The translations under genes were made by a program, and so were the position numbers. Below are positions 15,821 to 23,753 of a stretch of DNA of 44,212 bases, piece after piece. The notes beneath the pieces are model-generated. The model was not told the origin of the DNA, made no database searches, and was given only the letters and a program-made list of their open reading frames with translations. Source of the stretch: Ruminococcus flavefaciens (GTDB lineage: Bacteria > Bacillota > Clostridia > Oscillospirales > Ruminococcaceae); assembly GCA_023667045.1 (NCBI GenBank), contig JAMPAU010000001.1:1032569-1076780 (forward strand), read 5' to 3'. The first letter of the stretch is position 1; each line of letters opens with the position of its first letter.

Positions 15821-16447
15821 TCAGATGATTTCTTCTTCGTCATTATTGTCGATACTACCCCATATGTCTGGAAAGACTGCCTGTAATGCCTCGTGTGAGG
15901 CTTTACGACCTCTTGCGGTATTTATCATGATGTCAAACATATACTCCTTTATGCAGAGCGTAAACGGAGCGTTAGGGGTGTCTATGAGAAAATCGCCTTT
16001 TTCCTTGTAATCGAGGTTGCATATAAAAATCATCTGGGCAAAATCTCTTTCATTTTTTTCAAGACGACTGGTTATCTGCCTGCCCTTTTCCTCTGAGATA
16101 TTGCAGAGAGTGCAGAGTTCGCCGAAAGTACCGCCAAGACGTTGCCACTCGCCAAGCATGAGGAACATAAACTGACCTATATCTTTCATTGAAGAAATAG
16201 CTTTTTCGTATTCTTTGTCGTAAGTATTAGGGAGTTTGATAGTGATGTTTTCCGGCAGAATTTCGCTTGCCTTTGCTTTACGTCTTTCTTCAGCCCGAAA
16301 AAGCTCTTTGACCCTTATTGATTCCGCTACAGCCATAACTCCGGCGGTTCTGAGACTGCACAATGCCTTGTAGGCATTCTGACGGGTTTTCATTTTATTG
16401 AATCTGAGTATTTTTTTTAAGGCTATCATCATGCTTATGTCTTTCAC
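15821..16447 (-). CDS. Hypothetical protein, 208 aa
   Basis: Not recognised. It is basic and helical in the first ~70 residues (ALKKILRFNKMKTRQNAYKALCSLRTAGVMAVAESIRVKELFRAEERRKAK). The rest is mixed, containing MKDIGQFMFLMLGEWQRLGGTFGELCTLCNISEEKGRQITSRLEKNERDF, which has the look of a helix-turn-helix-like bundle, and an acidic tail. The GTG start at 16447 has AAGGAG 7 nt upstream, which decides it over later ATGs. It is probably the first gene of a pair with the 181-aa protein downstream. Confidence 0.7.
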   Translation of the reverse strand: MKDISMMIALKKILRFNKMKTRQNAYKALCSLRTAGVMAVAESIRVKELFRAEERRKAKASEILPENITIKLPNTYDKEYEKAISSMKDIGQFMFLMLGEWQRLGGTFGELCTLCNISEEKGRQITSRLEKNERDFAQMIFICNLDYKEKGDFLIDTPNAPFTLCIKEYMFDIMINTARGRKASHEALQAVFPDIWGSIDNNDEEEII

Positions 16448-16487
16448 TTTTATTCTCCTTTTCTGTGGTATGTTTTTGGGAAGATGT

Positions 16488-16528
16488 AAAAAAGACCTGT
16501 CAAAAACAAAGAAGTTTCAACAAGTCTG
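16488..16528 (-). terminator. Probable terminator of tRNA-Leu
   Basis: On the minus strand AGACTTGT...ACAGGTCT, loop of ~20 nt, then TTTTTT, ~10 bp after the tRNA 3' end. Confidence 0.5.
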
Positions 16529-16537
16529 CTGTTTAGT

Positions 16538-16620
16538 GCGGATAACAGGAGTTGAACCTGCACCGAGTTGCCCCGACTAGCACCTGAAGCTAGCGCGTCT
16601 GCCTATTCCGCCATATCCGC
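16538..16620 (-). tRNA. tRNA-Leu(CAG)
   Basis: Reverse-strand cloverleaf with a long variable arm. The acceptor stem GCGGATA pairs with its complement at the 3' end, the anticodon stem CTAGC/GCTAG holds loop TTCAGGT (anticodon CAG), and the variable stem reads GTCGGGGCAACTCGG-like. The T-arm is GGTTCAACTCC. The discriminator is A and CCA is not encoded. Confidence 0.93.
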
Positions 16621-16644
16621 ATATTATTTTATTCAACGCATATT

Positions 16645-16673
16645 ATTATATCACATTATTCAGAGTTTGTCAA
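16645..16673 (-). promoter_or_regulatory. SigA promoter of tRNA-Leu
   Basis: Minus strand TTGACA, 17-bp spacer, TATAAT. Confidence 0.85.
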
Positions 16674-16694
16674 GAGGTTTTCAGAAATTTTTTT

Positions 16695-16727
16695 TTAAAA
16701 AAGTGGGACAGATAAAAAATCCGTCCC
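16695..16727 (-). terminator. Terminator of the DUF1292 gene
   Basis: Minus strand GGGACGGAT...ATCTGTCCC hairpin followed by ACTTTTTT. Confidence 0.8.
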
Positions 16728-16739
16728 TAAGAGTATGTA

Positions 16740-17051
16740 TTATACTTCCTCAAATTCCTCAGCGTCTTCATAGGCGTTTTCAATATCTTCCATGAAGTAC
16801 TGTGAAATTTCTTCAAATTCGTCATCATCTTCGATAGAGGCGAGGACTTCTTCGCCGTTTTCCTCAACGACTTTAAGTATAACGAGTTCAAGATTTGCAT
16901 TAAGAAAATCATCGTCCTCGATAGCTGGGAGCATAGCGAAATACTGTTCTCCGTTCATTTCCACAGCGTCCACGAGTTCAAAGCACCTTTTGTTGCCGTG
17001 TTCGTCGATAAGCTCAAAAAGCTCCGGTGTAAATTCATTCATTTCAGACAT
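16740..17051 (-). CDS. DUF1292 (YrzB-like) acidic protein
   Basis: 103-aa, very acidic cytoplasmic protein. Segments ELFELIDEHGNKRCFELVDAVEMNGEQYFAML and ELVILKVVEENGEEVLASIEDDDEFEEISQYF match the DUF1292 pattern, widespread in Firmicutes (YrzB in Bacillus, often near yrrK and alaS). Function unknown. ATG at 17051 with GGAGA upstream is chosen; the frame is open another 62 codons upstream but would cross the -10 and -35 elements. The C-terminal tail is almost all Asp/Glu. Here it stands alone, with its own promoter and terminator. Confidence 0.88.
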   Translation of the reverse strand: MSEMNEFTPELFELIDEHGNKRCFELVDAVEMNGEQYFAMLPAIEDDDFLNANLELVILKVVEENGEEVLASIEDDDEFEEISQYFMEDIENAYEDAEEFEEV

Positions 17052-17090
17052 AATAAGTCTCCAATCCGGCATAAGCCATTTAATATATGT

Positions 17091-17119
17091 ATTATACACT
17101 ATTTTCGGCAGAAATGCAA
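17091..17119 (-). promoter_or_regulatory. SigA promoter of the DUF1292 gene
   Basis: Minus strand TTGCAT, 17-bp spacer, TATAAT. This fixes the CDS start at 17051 rather than upstream. Confidence 0.8.
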
Positions 17120-17230
17120 GTGGAAATATACTCCGGAAATTCATTTGTGCAATATGCAGTAGGGTAAGTCTTTTCAGTTGTTGATTTCGCTGAAATACAT
17201 CAAAATTATGAAAAATCTTGAAAAATACTG

Positions 17231-17259
17231 TTGACAAATCACAAAAAGTATGTTATTAT
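17231..17259 (+). promoter_or_regulatory. SigA promoter of the large ncRNA candidate
   Basis: TTGACA (17231-17236), 17-bp spacer, TATTAT (17254-17259). Predicted transcription start ~17266. Confidence 0.85.
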
Positions 17260-17265
17260 AAATAC

Positions 17266-17871
17266 AACGAAAGGGAAACAGAGTTACAGAAGTTTCCTAA
17301 AAGCTGAATTTGCTTGGTCTGAGGTTTTCCTCAATGTGAATTAATTAAAGCGGAAAGGAAAGTGAGTCCGATGGAGTGTACAGAAAAACAGCAGATTGAA
17401 GCCGGCGGGCTTGCTGTATGGTTGAAATGATATAAGAGGGAATATAGGCTTTTATGCTTGTTCCGGTGAATGAATAATATGATATTTTAATTTCAATCGT
17501 AAAGCTGACGTATTGCTGACTTTGGAAAATGGTTTCATATCTGAAAGAAAAAAGATACAGGATTATCTGAAATTATGACGATTAGTCTTTAGATACATGA
17601 CCTTAAAAAATTCTGATGTAAGGATTGATTCCAATGAGAAGAAATGTTATCTTTTAATTTCACAGTGCGAAAGGTGAACATTACGCTCCGGACATAGTGC
17701 GGTTCGGGCAGTATGATTAAAAGGTGATACCGATGAATAATATGATTCTGCTAAAAAACTGAAAGGACTGAGTCCCAAAAAGTAATTCGGCACGGCAATG
17801 AAAGTTGCCATTGATACAACTGAATAAAACAAAAATTTCCTCAGCATATTACGGCTGAGGTTTTTTGTTTT
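17266..17871 (+). ncRNA. Candidate large structured non-coding RNA (~600 nt)
   Basis: The region between a near-consensus promoter and a perfect intrinsic terminator holds no reading frame of credible length on this strand; the longest ATG frame with an SD encodes only 19 codons (17371-17430). Local hairpins are visible: TGAGG-TTTT-CCTCA (17320-17333), GGACTGAGTCC (~17765), GGCAA...TTGCC (~17800). Internal sequence repeats occur: the 14-mer ATGAATAATATGAT at 17470-17483 and 17733-17746, and TTTTAATTTCA at 17485-17495 and 17652-17662. There is no tmRNA 3' tRNA-like end or tag frame, and no RNase P core that I can recognise. The length and host lineage fit ROOL-type RNAs (rumen-originating, ornate, large), but I cannot verify homology. 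Confidence 0.6.
17839..17871 (+). terminator. Terminator of the ncRNA, overlapping the rarA 3' end
   Basis: CCTCAGC...GCTGAGG hairpin followed by TTTTTTGTTTT. The convergent rarA stop codon (17849-17851) lies in its loop. Confidence 0.88.
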
Positions 17872-19141
17872 GTTCGGAGCTTTCTGTGATTTTCTGCCGA
17901 TATAGCATGGCAGACTGCTCCTGTTTGTTGTCTCCGAAATGATAATACACGTGGTCGGCGATAGTGTCCGGAAGATACTGCTGTTTTACATAGTGATTCG
18001 GAAAATTATGCGGATAAAGATAGTTCTGACCGGAGACTTCCGCACCCTTGCCGTCAAAATGCATATTCTGTAAATGTCGTGGAAAGTCAAGAGAGCCATA
18101 TTTTTTTACGTCGTCAATTGCAGAGTTTATCGCCGTGTATACGCTGTTGGACTTTGGTGCGGTGGCAAGAAGTATTACCGCCTCTGCTATTGGAAGTCTT
18201 GCCTCTGGAAGTCCGAGCTGTAAAGCCGAATCAACGCAAGCCTTTGTTATCACGACAGCCTGAGGGTAGGCAAGTCCCACGTCCTCTGAGGCTATGCACA
18301 GCAAACGTCTGCACAGTGGCAGTATATCTCCGGCTTCAATTAACCGTGAGGCATAGTGCAGTGCGGCGTTTTCGTCAGAACCCCTAACAGACTTATGAAA
18401 AGCTGAAAGTATATCATAATGCTGGTCGCCGTCACGGTCGTAACGCATATTGCTTTTTTGTGCAATAATTTTAAGCGAATCTGTAGTTACGGTTATTTTT
18501 CCGCCGGATTCTTCACCACATATGAAGGCAAGTTCAGCGGTATTCATGGCTTTTCGGACATCTCCGCCACAGTTTCGGGCTATGATATTCAGCGTTTCTT
18601 CGTTGTATACGATTTCTGTGTTGTTTTCTTCCGAGATAATCCGGAAAGCTCTTTTTACAGCCGGAATAATACTCTCCGGAGTTACAGGCTTGAACTCAAA
18701 AACCGTACATCTGCTTATTATTGCACTGTACACCGAAAAGTACGGATTTTCAGTGGTAGAAGCTATAAGCGTTATATCGCCGTTTTCTATGTACTCAAGG
18801 AGTGTCTGCTGTTGTTTTTTGTTGAGGTACTGAATTTCATCGAGATACAGCAGTATGCCGTTTTCCGTGCCGAAAGTCCCTATATCCGCTATAACGTCCT
18901 TTATGTCTGAGACAGACGCTGTAGTGCCGTTGAGACGGTGCAGTGTCATTCCGCAGTTTTCGGCTATGATTCGTGCAACGGTAGTTTTTCCCACGCCGGA
19001 ACTACCATAAAATATCATATTCGGGACTTTTCCGCTTTCTATAATACGTCTGAGAGGTTTTCCGGCTGATAGTATATGTTCCTGTCCCACGACTTCATCA
19101 AGTGTGCGTGGACGTATTCTGTCTGCTAATGGTGATGGCAT
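17849..19141 (-). CDS. rarA: Replication-associated recombination protein A (RarA/MgsA)
   Basis: 430-aa AAA+ ATPase related to clamp loaders and RuvB, active at stalled replication forks. The N-terminus PLADRIRPRTLDEVVGQEHIL is diagnostic. Walker A is GSSGVGKT (46-53), Walker B ILLYLDEIQ (~100), and sensor 1 STTENPYFSV. The C-terminal tetramerisation domain contains RLLCIASEDVGLAYP and the end section SLDFPRHLQNMHFDGKGAEVSGQNYLYPHNF. ATG at 19141 is chosen because AAAGGAAAGG precedes it and the protein then begins at the family's usual residue; a longer frame to 19210 overlaps the preceding terminator and gene. The upstream operon ends at the hairpin 19172-19199, so rarA may be partly read-through. 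Confidence 0.92.
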   Translation of the reverse strand: MPSPLADRIRPRTLDEVVGQEHILSAGKPLRRIIESGKVPNMIFYGSSGVGKTTVARIIAENCGMTLHRLNGTTASVSDIKDVIADIGTFGTENGILLYLDEIQYLNKKQQQTLLEYIENGDITLIASTTENPYFSVYSAIISRCTVFEFKPVTPESIIPAVKRAFRIISEENNTEIVYNEETLNIIARNCGGDVRKAMNTAELAFICGEESGGKITVTTDSLKIIAQKSNMRYDRDGDQHYDILSAFHKSVRGSDENAALHYASRLIEAGDILPLCRRLLCIASEDVGLAYPQAVVITKACVDSALQLGLPEARLPIAEAVILLATAPKSNSVYTAINSAIDDVKKYGSLDFPRHLQNMHFDGKGAEVSGQNYLYPHNFPNHYVKQQYLPDTIADHVYYHFGDNKQEQSAMLYRQKITESSEQNKKPQP

Positions 19142-19171
19142 ATTTACCTTTCCTTTCTGTGATAAAAGATT

Positions 19172-19199
19172 AAGAGCGTTATTTATTTTTAACGCTCTT
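19172..19199 (-). terminator. Terminator of the Hsp70/AAA+ operon
   Basis: Perfect 9-bp stem AAGAGCGTT / AACGCTCTT. On the minus strand it is followed by AATCTTTT, a modest T-tail. It lies just after the stop of the last gene at 19207. Confidence 0.6.
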
Positions 19200-19206
19200 G
19201 TATACA

Positions 19207-20355
19207 TCAATAGAAATCAATATAATATTCGTCAACCCAGCCGTAATAATCGCCGTCGTCTGTGTCCCATAGTTCGTACCATGTAACATTATACGATTCG
19301 CATTTATTCTTAGCGGTAACGTGCCACTGGTCGCCGAGTGATTTTCTGACGAGATTTTTTTTGCTGAACTCTTTAAACTCTGAAACATAGTCGGTCGGGA
19401 ATCCGGCTACAGTAACGCCGTGACAGTTAATCTGACCTTTCATGTTGCTTACTGGCACTATTTCGGCAGGTTCGGACGGATAAAAGTATATATATTCCTC
19501 ATCAACCCAGCCGTAGTAATCTCCGCTGTCTGTGTCGTATAGTTCGTACCATGTAACGCTGTATGATGTGAAAATACTCCGTGCAGTGACGTGCAGACCG
19601 TTTGTGAGCTTTTTGGTGACGTATGAGCAGTCACCGCCATCAACAACATAGTCGCTTGTATAGCCAGATATATTGTCACCTTTGGTGATAATCTGACCCT
19701 CTAATCTGTCAATTCTTTCATCTGCTGAAACAATCGCTGTAGTAGATGTGGAAACAGTAGTAGTTGTAGTAGTTTCCGTAGTAGTGGAAGAAACAGTAGT
19801 CTGAGTAGTTGTAGTAGTAGATGTGGTAGTTGTTGTGGTTGTTGTGGTAGAAGTAGTGGTTGTTGTTACGGTAGTAGTTTCTGTTGTGGGAACGGTTGTA
19901 GCTGTGGTAAGTATTAATGACTCTGCTGAATTGTTATTGTTATTCACAAGAATGCTGTCTGTTTTTTCGGTAGCACTCTGGTCAAAGAAATATCTGTACG
20001 CCATAAATCCCATAGCCCCTACAATAGCCACAGACATAACCCCTATTACTCTCAGCGGAGTTTTTGACTTTTTTCTTCTTTTCGGTACAATTACAGGAGT
20101 ATCAGACGAATCAGAGGTAGGGGAATGCAACTGCCTTTGATTTCTTTCGATAGATATAAGTTCAGACTTTGCCTCGTCCAGTTTCTTTTTCGTTTTTATC
20201 TCTTGTATTTTAAATTCCTGTGTTTTAAGATGTGCTATATAGTTTTGTTTTTCAGCCTTGAAACGCTTTCTGACTGATTTTAGGGAGTATTTTTTCAGCG
20301 GTTCAGAGGATTCCGTGTCAGTGCTGATATTATAAATATGCGATTTATTATTCAT
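19207..20355 (-). CDS. Membrane-anchored protein with two SH3-like repeats on a Thr-rich stalk
   Basis: 382 aa. Residues 1-100 are cytoplasmic, basic, with a predicted coiled coil (~30-75: FKAEKQNYIAHLKTQEFKIQEIKTKKKLDEAKSELISI). One membrane segment spans ~101-123 (LRVIGVMSVAIVGAMGFMAYRYF). Residues ~150-215 are an almost pure Thr linker. Two repeats follow (~222-298 and ~305-382), each with GxxTDYV...HVTA...S(Y)xVTWYEL(Y/W)DTD.GDYYGWVDE.YI.FY, looking like bacterial SH3-type modules. It is the last gene of the operon, 21 bp after the AAA+ gene. The topology (coiled coil inside, SH3 outside) suggests a connector between the cytoplasmic machine and the cell wall. Exact function unknown. Confidence 0.75.
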   Translation of the reverse strand: MNNKSHIYNISTDTESSEPLKKYSLKSVRKRFKAEKQNYIAHLKTQEFKIQEIKTKKKLDEAKSELISIERNQRQLHSPTSDSSDTPVIVPKRRKKSKTPLRVIGVMSVAIVGAMGFMAYRYFFDQSATEKTDSILVNNNNNSAESLILTTATTVPTTETTTVTTTTTSTTTTTTTTTSTTTTTQTTVSSTTTETTTTTTVSTSTTAIVSADERIDRLEGQIITKGDNISGYTSDYVVDGGDCSYVTKKLTNGLHVTARSIFTSYSVTWYELYDTDSGDYYGWVDEEYIYFYPSEPAEIVPVSNMKGQINCHGVTVAGFPTDYVSEFKEFSKKNLVRKSLGDQWHVTAKNKCESYNVTWYELWDTDDGDYYGWVDEYYIDFY

Positions 20356-20376
20356 TTGATACCTGCCATTTCTGAT

Positions 20377-22992
20377 TTAACCCACACGGGTATCGTCAAT
20401 CAAATCACGGGTTATGAGCAGACGTTCACGCTCACCGCAATTATTATTATAGTCATAACTGTCAGCCTCATAAGCGGAACGCACAAGCTTGTCAAAATAG
20501 CCTTTTATGTCTGCACCGGAAGGCATATATCTCTGTGAATTTACTTCAAATATTCTTTTCAGCTTGTCTTCAATGTCGCTGTCATCAAAACTGTTTATGA
20601 TAAACTGCTCAATGTACTGCATTCTGAAAGAGTGCTGTTTACCTTTCTGAGTTTCACGGACAAGTTTTTCATAGGCGTATTCAATATCCTCACTGCTGAA
20701 AGACAGATGCTCCTGTTGTTCGCAAAACATCTTCATCATTCTTATGCCGTCATAGCGTGCAGGGTTGCTCATTTCAAATTTTTCATCTATACGACCCTCA
20801 CGAATCATAGCTTCATCGAGCTTTTCATAGAAGTTGGTAGCACCGACAAAAAGCACTTTAGTTTCCGGATTACGCAGGGTTTTTTCGTCGTCAAGCTGAG
20901 TGAGCATAGTACCACGTATGCGTGAATCAAGCCTTTCGGAAGAAGCGAGCGAATCAAATTCATCAAAGAAAAGCAGTACGCCTTTTTCCTTTGTACACAT
21001 TTCCGACAGCTGTAATGCACCGTCAAAAATCTCGATAAGAGTTTTGTTCTGTTCGCTGGGACTGATTTTGGTGAAAACGTCGCTTGTTATTTTCATAAAG
21101 TAAAGGTTGTTCTTTTTTGCGGCAGCCTCAGCGAGCTTGGACTTGCCGTTTCCGGGAGGACCATAAAGCAGTATTCCCTTTTTTGGCTTTATCTTGTAGT
21201 ACTCTGCTTTTTCACGTTCTTTTCTGTCAAACATTCTTACTTGATTGTCAATAGCCTTTTTTTCTGTCTCATAACCTATGATAGTGTCATATGACTGCCG
21301 ACAGCTTGCAGAATCGAGAATCCTTATATTCAGCTTATCCTGAAGTCTTTTCACCCTGTCGTTTTCAAATATATTCAGAGTGGTGTCAAAAAGTTCCTTT
21401 ATTTCGTCCTCTTTTTTATACGAGGAAATCAGCCGACCTTTTAGCATGGCATTCTGTTCAAGCTTGTCCACGAAGTCTTTTATATCTCTGCCGGAAAGCC
21501 TGTTGGTTTTTGCTATGAAATCGGTCTTGAAAGAGAAGTCTCTGAATCCCACCATGCCTTTTTTTATTAGGTTCTTGTCAAAGAGCCTTTCCCTGTTTAC
21601 AGCGTCGGGCAGGGGAATTTCAACAGGAGTGCCGAGACGGCTTTTTATTGCACTGTCAAGAACATTCACCCTGTTTGTAGCAGCGATAACAAAAACTTTG
21701 CTGTTTCCGGTGGTGAGACCGTCCATTTCAACAAGGAACTGATTAACCATATCCTTTGCGAAACTGTCGCTGTCTCCGGAGCTTCCGTCAAAGTCACGGC
21801 TCGGAAATACAGTATCAGCCTCGTCTATGAATATGATAGCCGGTTCGCAGGCTCTTGCTTTCTGGAAAAGCCTTTTTACTTTCGGGCTTGTCTGACCCAC
21901 GTATTCGCCTTTCAAATCAGAGAGAGAGGGATTAAGAAAATGACAGTTTTTGTCGTTTGCCAGTGCCTTTACTAAAAAGGTCTTGCCTGTGCCAGAAGGA
22001 CCTGTGAGAATAAGACCCTTTGTAAGCGAAAGAGTTTTCTGACCGTCGGCTTTAAGAAATTCGTCTATCTGACCGCTTATTTTAAGCTTTATACGCTCGT
22101 CAAGTACAACGTCGTCGAGGGTTACTTTTTCCTCAATTATTTTATCCAGCGTTTCTTCAAAGTCGTTTCTGCTTATCCGGTTGTCTGTTTTCTGCATGAC
22201 GTTTCTGAATACTTTTATTGATTCGTTAAGCGATTTTTCGCCGGAGGCTACAGCGTCGGAAATATCACGCAGTTCCTTAAATTCTTCTGAGTTTATTGTT
22301 TTTCTGTACTGACGGAGATATATACGCAGGTAGGTATAATAAACCTCGTCGGGATTGGGCGATGCAATCATGCTGACATTTTTTCCGTCGAGATTGAAAT
22401 TGTACTTGCGTAGCATATTTACTTCTTCTATGCTCACCGTGACGACAACGTTTTTCAGCTTGCATAAATCCTTGAGCTTTTCTATGTAGCTGAGACAGTC
22501 GTCGTTAGAGCCTTTATAAAGTCCGGTAGTCCATTCATAGTCCTCAAAGAAGAATATAATTTTTCTGTCGGGATTCTGCTGACTGTATCTTACTGATTTA
22601 AGGAAATAGTTTTCAGATTCAGAGTTGGAGTTTTCCTGTGCAGTAGATTCTGCCGTATTGTCATTGGCTTTTAAAGTTTCATCATCAGCGTCATCAAGAC
22701 TGAGGTCATCGGAGTCGTCGCCGGCTGTTGCTTGACCGTTAAACATCTCGTTGCACAGTATGAAACTTCCGTTAAGAAATCTGTAAGTTTCAAAGCTGTC
22801 GTTTTTGATGTAGACGAAATAATCATATCCACGCTCGGCAAGGAAGTATCTTCTGAGGGTTTCTTTCATACTGCAAACGCCTGTATACAGATTATACATA
22901 AAGAGGTCGTGGATATATTCGCCGTACATAATGAAGAAGTTTTCGCCCTTCTCCATTTCTTTTCTTATATTTTCAATGATTCTGTTTTCCAT
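20377..22992 (-). CDS. Double AAA+ ATPase with novel N-terminal region
   Basis: 871 aa, soluble. AAA domain 1, ~295-525: Walker A GPSGTGKT (331-338), Walker B IIFIDEAD (386-393), sensor AATN (437-440). AAA domain 2, ~565-815: Walker A GPPGNGKS (611-618), Walker B LLFFDEFD (673-680), GATN (717-720), and REGRID (731-736) with the arginine pair. Both are classic AAA (Cdc48/FtsH/spastin-like) modules, expected to form a hexameric translocase or unfoldase. The first 290 residues are unlike Cdc48 N-domains. They contain IIFFFEDYEW (145-154), which resembles a Walker B, and an early FFIMYGE strand without a P-loop, so a degenerate third AAA-like fold is possible. An acidic insert lies at 91-130. The ATG directly follows the stop of the preceding gene. 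Confidence 0.85.
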   Translation of the reverse strand: MENRIIENIRKEMEKGENFFIMYGEYIHDLFMYNLYTGVCSMKETLRRYFLAERGYDYFVYIKNDSFETYRFLNGSFILCNEMFNGQATAGDDSDDLSLDDADDETLKANDNTAESTAQENSNSESENYFLKSVRYSQQNPDRKIIFFFEDYEWTTGLYKGSNDDCLSYIEKLKDLCKLKNVVVTVSIEEVNMLRKYNFNLDGKNVSMIASPNPDEVYYTYLRIYLRQYRKTINSEEFKELRDISDAVASGEKSLNESIKVFRNVMQKTDNRISRNDFEETLDKIIEEKVTLDDVVLDERIKLKISGQIDEFLKADGQKTLSLTKGLILTGPSGTGKTFLVKALANDKNCHFLNPSLSDLKGEYVGQTSPKVKRLFQKARACEPAIIFIDEADTVFPSRDFDGSSGDSDSFAKDMVNQFLVEMDGLTTGNSKVFVIAATNRVNVLDSAIKSRLGTPVEIPLPDAVNRERLFDKNLIKKGMVGFRDFSFKTDFIAKTNRLSGRDIKDFVDKLEQNAMLKGRLISSYKKEDEIKELFDTTLNIFENDRVKRLQDKLNIRILDSASCRQSYDTIIGYETEKKAIDNQVRMFDRKEREKAEYYKIKPKKGILLYGPPGNGKSKLAEAAAKKNNLYFMKITSDVFTKISPSEQNKTLIEIFDGALQLSEMCTKEKGVLLFFDEFDSLASSERLDSRIRGTMLTQLDDEKTLRNPETKVLFVGATNFYEKLDEAMIREGRIDEKFEMSNPARYDGIRMMKMFCEQQEHLSFSSEDIEYAYEKLVRETQKGKQHSFRMQYIEQFIINSFDDSDIEDKLKRIFEVNSQRYMPSGADIKGYFDKLVRSAYEADSYDYNNNCGERERLLITRDLIDDTRVG

Positions 22993-23739
22993 TTAGTCTG
23001 CCTCATCATCGGGAAGTGTTGCGATAACCTTTGAAAGTTCTTTCAGAGCCTTGTTAAACTTCTGATTGTCCGGATTTCCTATATTTTCAAGTTCTTCCTT
23101 TAGCCTGTTTAGTTCTTCCTCATTTTCCTTAGATTTTTTAACAATGGAATTTCTTTCAGCCTGTAATTCTTCTTTCCGGCGTTTAAGTTCCTCGTCGCTT
23201 GTATTTAAGTAGAGTTCTTCAATTTCACGTTTCAGTCCGTCAAGTTCTCTGATTATACCGGATTTTTCCTTTTGCAGTTCAATAAGCCTGTCACGTTCTT
23301 TTTTCTGTTCTTTTCTTTCTGCCTCATAGTCTTGAATCTCGTCAATTAGCTGGCTGTTGAGGCTGTCGAAACTCACCTTACGCATAGAGCTTATCATTCT
23401 TCTGAAATGTTTCTGCATAGTTTCAGTAATATCAAACCATTCAGAGATATTTTCAGAAAAGTCCTCATTGCCGAAATTAGCTTTATTAAATTCATCGGTG
23501 AAAATATCATCAAGGATTTTAGCAGAGACAGGATAAAACATCACAAGCCCCTTGATATATTCAAGCTGTTTTTCCTTTGGAAATCCGGTGATTATCTTTG
23601 CGATTGTCTGGTGGTATCTGTCAATGTAGTCAAGTATTTTAGGTTTTGCTATTTCATGGAGTGAAAGGTCGTCGTCTGTGCATGAGGCAATAGTTTGTAT
23701 TGCGTCAAGCACGGCATTCTGTATTAATTCTTCTTCCAT
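22993..23739 (-). CDS. Coiled-coil protein of the Hsp70/AAA+ operon (248 aa)
   Basis: Not recognised by family. Residues 1-120 are helical and acidic (EEELIQNAVLDAIQTIASC...KPKILDYIDRYHQTIAKIITGFPKEKQLEYIKGLVMFYPVSAKILDDIF). Residues ~122-235 form a long charged coiled coil (QDYEAERKEQKKERDRLIELQKEK...). ATG has GGGAGGAAATT upstream. It ends exactly where the AAA+ ATPase begins, so translation is coupled. By analogy with adaptor proteins of AAA+ machines it may be a partner or recruiter of the ATPase; this is inference from position and shape. Confidence 0.75.
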   Translation of the reverse strand: MEEELIQNAVLDAIQTIASCTDDDLSLHEIAKPKILDYIDRYHQTIAKIITGFPKEKQLEYIKGLVMFYPVSAKILDDIFTDEFNKANFGNEDFSENISEWFDITETMQKHFRRMISSMRKVSFDSLNSQLIDEIQDYEAERKEQKKERDRLIELQKEKSGIIRELDGLKREIEELYLNTSDEELKRRKEELQAERNSIVKKSKENEEELNRLKEELENIGNPDNQKFNKALKELSKVIATLPDDEAD

Positions 23740-23753
23740 AATTTCCTCCCGTA

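Noticed and set aside
17052-17237. 62-codon N-terminal extension of the DUF1292 protein
   Set aside because: It would cross the promoter elements at 17091-17119; family members begin near the ATG at 17051.
17647-17847. 66-codon minus-strand frame inside the ncRNA candidate
   Set aside because: It has no SD or promoter, opposes a well-defined transcription unit, and shows no recognisable protein pattern.
17266-17871. tmRNA or RNase P RNA
   Set aside because: There is no tRNA-like end or tag frame, and no recognisable P4 core (GAGGAAAGTCC-type). The region is also longer than either RNA usually is.
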